Source: Sporomusa malonica | Lineage (GTDB): Bacteria > Bacillota > Negativicutes > Sporomusales > Sporomusaceae | DNA: 64,000 bases | NCBI RefSeq assembly: GCF_041428715.1 | Contig: NZ_CP155572.1 | Direction: 5' to 3' (one strand) | Shown here: piece after piece, positions 60,989 to 64,000 of the stretch | How the letters are laid out: each line of letters begins with the position of its first letter | Position numbering within the stretch: position 1 is the first letter of the stretch | Notes under the pieces: generated by a model | Seen by the model: the letters and a program-made list of their open reading frames with translations, nothing else | Databases searched by the model: none | What the model was told of the DNA's origin: nothing | Made by a program: the position numbers and the translations under genes

Positions 60989-62284
60989 CTAGCGAAAGGT
61001 TTCTATAGCGCTTTCGGGTATGGGTAAGTGAACGGTAAAAGTTGCCCCCGCCCCAGGAGAACTGCTCACCGAAACCGTACCGCCGTGACTCTCGACAATC
61101 AATTTCGCAATTGATAGGCCTAAGCCTGAGCCGTCGTCAGTACGTGACGGGTCAGCTTGATAGAAGCGGTTAAAAATCTTATCCAGATGTTCTGTACCAA
61201 TGCCTTCTCCAGTATCGTGCACTGTAAGTATCCCGGAATTTTTATTACGGCTTAATGAGATAGTTACCGAACCACCTGCAAAGGTGTGGCGGATGGCGTT
61301 GTCGGTTAAAATACTGACTACCTGACATAACTTGCTCTCATCACCAAGATATACTAGATTCTCTGTTTGAATGAGCAACTTGATGTTCTTACGTTCTGCT
61401 AATGGGCGAAAGAGCTCGCCAGCAAGCTGGACCGCCTGGCCGAGATCAAAGCAATCTTTTTGTAAAAACTGTTGATGTGAGTCGGCGCGAGCAAGAAACA
61501 AAAGTGAATCCACTAGTTTAGTCATGCACAAAGTTTCGGTATAAATATTGTCAAGCCAGCGTTCGTGTTCCCTGATAGTATCCTGTGGAGATGAACGGAC
61601 AATCTCCAAATTAGTCTGGATGACAGCCAGTGGTGTTCTAAGCTCATGAGACGCATCGGCAAGAAAGTCTTTTTGCTGCTGCCAAGCCTGTTGGATGGGA
61701 ACCATGGCTTTGTTAGCCATGTACAGACTACCAAAATACGAGAGAAAAATGCATATAAGTCCTATTAGAATTAAAGCAGTAATAACAATATGCATGGCAT
61801 TTTTTTCGCGGGAAAAATCTTGAAAAAGAAGATAAAGTTCTGTTTGTCCAGGAATAGGGGCTTTTAAAAAGACGTAGTCAATTTGTTCAAACTGAATAGT
61901 GCTTTGCTCACCATTCAAAGCCAATGCCTGCTTCGTTAAGGCAGTGAGCGGTTCTGACGAAAAGGGCTGATTTGATGAATGAGCGACTATTTGGCCATAA
62001 CTGTTGACTCGTACAAAAAAAGCAAAATGTCCAGGAGTGGGACCAAAACCAGGTCCTGGCCCTGGTCCTCCTGGCCCTGGGCTGGGCTCGTGACTGGGGA
62101 AAGGCGGTAAATCGCTAAACTTACCATTTATTAAGTCACTAGACAGTCTTGTTAAAAAGTAGAATGCTCCCGTAGTTAGCCTTTCTTGTACGAAAAGGTA
62201 ACTGCCTGCTGTTAAAAGCAGGAATAAGAGAGCCATTATGCACATATTTACCAGCGTCAGTTGGAGGCGCAGTTTACGAAACAT
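60989..62284 (-). CDS. OmpR-system sensor histidine kinase
   Basis: 431 aa. Membrane segments at ~12-33 and ~165-188 flank an extracytoplasmic domain with a Pro/Gly-rich run at ~67-84 (SPGPGGPGPGPGFGPTPG). His213 lies in ASHELRTPLAV. The ATPase domain has LTDNAIRHTF (N), HDTGEGIG (G1) and DGSGLGLSIAKLIVESHGG (G2). No clear HAMP domain is seen. The gene lies downstream of its response regulator and overlaps it by 11 bp. The signal is unknown. Targets may be the adjacent efflux operon or the PepSY-type gene across the divergent gap. Confidence 0.94.
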   Translation of the reverse strand: MFRKLRLQLTLVNMCIMALLFLLLTAGSYLFVQERLTTGAFYFLTRLSSDLINGKFSDLPPFPSHEPSPGPGGPGPGPGFGPTPGHFAFFVRVNSYGQIVAHSSNQPFSSEPLTALTKQALALNGEQSTIQFEQIDYVFLKAPIPGQTELYLLFQDFSREKNAMHIVITALILIGLICIFLSYFGSLYMANKAMVPIQQAWQQQKDFLADASHELRTPLAVIQTNLEIVRSSPQDTIREHERWLDNIYTETLCMTKLVDSLLFLARADSHQQFLQKDCFDLGQAVQLAGELFRPLAERKNIKLLIQTENLVYLGDESKLCQVVSILTDNAIRHTFAGGSVTISLSRNKNSGILTVHDTGEGIGTEHLDKIFNRFYQADPSRTDDGSGLGLSIAKLIVESHGGTVSVSSSPGAGATFTVHLPIPESAIETFR

Positions 62285-62948
62285 GGCTTTCCTCCTTTAA
62301 GTAATAGCCGATACCTCTAACGGTTTTAATATAGGACGTGTTAAGTTTTCGGCGCAAATAATGAATGTAAAGATCAACATTGGCTATTTCAATATTAGTC
62401 TGGAAGCCCCAAACTTTTTCCCAGATGCGCTCTTTGCTGACAACCAGTCCGTAGTTACGCATTAATAATTCAAGCAAAAGTGCTTCTTTTGCTGTTAGTT
62501 TAACAATCTCGTTATCTTTAGTTACTTCACAGCGCAGGGGGTCTAACATCCAGCCTGCAGCCTCCAGCTTATCGTTAGTTAAATGTTTAGTTTGCCGGCG
62601 GGATAAGGCACGGAGGCGGGCTAGCAACTCTTCTGACGAAAAGGGCTTAACTAGATAATCGTCAGCACCAGAATCTAAACCTTCTACTCGGTCTTTGGTA
62701 GAATCTTTGGCTGTTAAAAAGATCACTGGGGTCTCAAAGCCCAGAACACGGAATTCTTTTAAAACAGAAATACCATCTCGTACAGGTAGCATGCGGTCTA
62801 AGATGAGGATGTCGTAGACGCCTGTGGCTGCCATATCCAAACCTGTTTCTCCATCAAAGGCAGAATCAACTGCGTATCCATGTTTTTTGAGGATATGGGA
62901 TAATGCTTCTGAGAGGCGGTATTCATCTTCAACTAAGAGTAGTCTCAT
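62274..62948 (-). CDS. OmpR/PhoB-family response regulator
   Basis: 224 aa. Receiver with VEDE and phosphoacceptor Asp51 (DILILDRMLPVRDG), Lys in FLTAKDSTKDRVEG region, and SGADDYLVKPFSSEELLAR. A winged-helix output domain follows (LTAKEALLLELLMRN, ERIWEKVWGF, VDLYIHYLRRKLN, IKTVRGIGYYLK). The start is set at ATG 62948 because MRLLLVEDE is the usual opening and GGAGC precedes it; the longer frame to 63041 lacks a site. First gene of the two-gene operon. Confidence 0.95.
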   Translation of the reverse strand: MRLLLVEDEYRLSEALSHILKKHGYAVDSAFDGETGLDMAATGVYDILILDRMLPVRDGISVLKEFRVLGFETPVIFLTAKDSTKDRVEGLDSGADDYLVKPFSSEELLARLRALSRRQTKHLTNDKLEAAGWMLDPLRCEVTKDNEIVKLTAKEALLLELLMRNYGLVVSKERIWEKVWGFQTNIEIANVDLYIHYLRRKLNTSYIKTVRGIGYYLKEESHVS

Positions 62949-63157
62949 AAATAGGGCTCCTTTGGACAATTTACCATAAATAAATGTTGTGTGTTTATAA
63001 TTGCTATGTATGATTGTAACTGAATAATCTTGGAAAATCATTTGTTTTCAAAGGAAAATCTAATAATTTTTGGGTAAAATGATAGGAATAGAAATAAAAG
63101 GAGCGTTGTTTCGTGGAGAATAAATGTGAATCAAAATGATAATAGTAAAATTAGGAG

Positions 63158-63550
63158 GTGGTTATAATCTATCAGGCAGCACGAAAAATGCATATGTGGA
63201 TAGGCCTTATCTTAGCAATTGTCCTACTTATCGAAGCAGTTACAGGCCTAATACTAGCAGAACCCTGGATTGTTGGCCAACAAGGGAAACCACAAATGCC
63301 GCAAGCAAGTCCCCAGTCAAATATTGAGCAGGGTACAGCTCCTACTACAAGAGGGGTGGAGCCACCATTTAAACCAGCCTCAAATGAGTTCAATGCTTTT
63401 GGGTTTGCCAAGGGACTGCATCAGGGCAAGGTTGGTGGGTTTGAATTGAAGTGGATTGTTGATTTCTCGGCAATTGGGTTGATAATCCTTACAGTAACCG
63501 GTGTGTACCTCTCAATCCCAATCCTAAAGGTAAGAAGAAACAGAAGGTGA
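63158..63550 (+). CDS. Small PepSY-associated transmembrane protein
   Basis: About 130 aa. Two membrane segments (MHMWIGLILAIVLLIEAVTG near the start, FSAIGLIILTVTGVYLSIPI near the end) frame a Pro/Gln-rich outside loop. RKMHMWIG and the final TGVYL are wording of the PepSY-associated membrane family. It is short compared with full PepSY proteins. The start is odd: GTG 63158 lies on the AGGAGG site itself (63153-63158), and the codons at the correct distance are ATA (63164) and ATC (63167); the first ATG is 63188. Divergent from the two-component operon. Confidence 0.78.
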   Translation: MVIIYQAARKMHMWIGLILAIVLLIEAVTGLILAEPWIVGQQGKPQMPQASPQSNIEQGTAPTTRGVEPPFKPASNEFNAFGFAKGLHQGKVGGFELKWIVDFSAIGLIILTVTGVYLSIPILKVRRNRR

Positions 63551-63554
63551 AAGC

Positions 63555-63596
63555 AAAACATTCGGAATGCGCTAGCGGCAATCCGAATGTTTTTTA
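63555..63596 (+). terminator. Terminator after the PepSY-type gene
   Basis: AAAACATTCGGA (63555-63566) pairs with TCCGAATGTTTT (63582-63593), followed by further T. Confidence 0.9.
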
Positions 63597-63733
63597 TATA
63601 AGGTGATAAAGACTGGAGAATTATCTAACTTAAAAACTATAATAAAAGTCGTAATTTTGTTAAAATAATGGTAATTACAAAAGATGATCAATGAGACAAA
63701 ATACTCCGAGATATAACGAAGGGGGCAGCCATT

Positions 63734-64000
63734 ATGTTGGAAAAGGTAGACTTAAAAAAGAAGATTAGTAAGGCCGAATACAAAGAGATGATTGACAGGC
63801 TAAGCGAACGGCTGGGAGAGCTGCAACGCCAGGCCCGGGATTTGGGGATTCCGGTCTTAATTCTCTTTGAAGGCTGGGATGCAGCTGGTAAAGGAACCTT
63901 GATTAACGAACTTATTCTTACGCTCGATCCGCGCGGTTTTAACGTCTACTCCATCGGAGAACCCAATGAAGAAGCCGTTATGCGGCCTTACTTCTGGCGG
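63734..64000 (+). CDS. Polyphosphate kinase 2 family protein, N-terminal part (runs off window)
   Basis: 89 codons are visible to the window edge. KKKISKAEYKEMIDRLSERL leads into PVLILFEGWDAAGKGTLINE, the PPK2 Walker A with its G-x-D/W-A-A-G-K-G pattern, then LDPRGFNVYSIGEPNEEA and RPYFWR. PPK2 enzymes move phosphate between polyphosphate and nucleotides; AMP-, ADP- and GDP-using classes cannot be told from this part. ATG 63734 has GAAGGGGG upstream. Confidence 0.92.
   Translation, partial: MLEKVDLKKKISKAEYKEMIDRLSERLGELQRQARDLGIPVLILFEGWDAAGKGTLINELILTLDPRGFNVYSIGEPNEEAVMRPYFWR

Noticed and set aside
1..64000. tRNA, rRNA, CRISPR arrays, insertion sequences, phage genes
   Set aside because: I looked through the intergenic regions and found no cloverleaf, rRNA core, spaced direct-repeat array, transposase or integrase reading frame.

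Overview
This window looks like the chromosome of an anaerobic diderm Firmicute, most likely a Negativicute of the Sporomusa type. The Firmicute side shows in strong AGGAGG-like ribosome binding sites, many TTG and GTG starts, moderate GC content, pyruvate and branched-chain 2-oxoacid:ferredoxin oxidoreductases, and two sigma-54 activators. The outer-membrane side shows in an ADP-heptose-type glycosyltransferase and an RND efflux pump. I saw no rRNA, tRNA, CRISPR array or insertion sequence.

Layout. 1-7.4 kb: end of a response regulator, a very large Pls-type (poly-lysine synthetase-like) NRPS-like membrane enzyme, an NCS2 permease and an exported acetolactate decarboxylase. 7.5-10.5 kb: ferrous iron uptake (feoA and a FeoB split into GTPase and membrane proteins) behind three TTAGCT-type boxes, with a convergent DtxR/MntR-like regulator. 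11.2-14.8 kb: pyruvate:ferredoxin oxidoreductase. 14.9-23.9 kb: histidine/urocanate degradation (hutD, a BTAD-AAA-TPR activator, long-form hutU, hutI, ftcD, fchA). 24-33.8 kb: a RocR-like sigma-54 activator, a soluble methyl-accepting-type sensor, a histidine ammonia-lyase homologue that has lost the MIO-forming Ala-Ser-Gly, a BCCT betaine-type transporter and a three-subunit molybdenum hydroxylase. 33.9-39.9 kb: an amino-acid-sensing two-component system, a sigma-54 promoter, gltS and a second ftcD-fchA pair. 40-43.4 kb: vorDBAC. The rest holds uxaC, rarD, a thioredoxin-like ferredoxin, livKHMGF with a PLP lyase, topB, a heptosyltransferase, TetR plus an RND pump, a two-component system, a PepSY-type small protein and the start of a PPK2 gene.

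How it fits together. The 15-40 kb stretch reads as a catabolic island for histidine-like compounds. HutU, HutI, FtcD and FchA convert urocanate to glutamate, ammonia and methenyl-tetrahydrofolate, the last usable by an acetogen's one-carbon pathway. The most interesting point is the entry step. The only lyase present lacks the MIO electrophile and sits next to a betaine transporter, so its substrate may be a trimethylammonium histidine (hercynine or ergothioneine) releasing trimethylamine. The hutU and lyase genes share the same promoter geometry, TTGACG-N5-TTGACG-N10-TATAWT. This is the 11-bp direct-repeat layout used by SARP/BTAD activators, and a BTAD protein is encoded directly upstream of hutU. 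Substrate assignment and the role of the molybdenum enzyme are inference.
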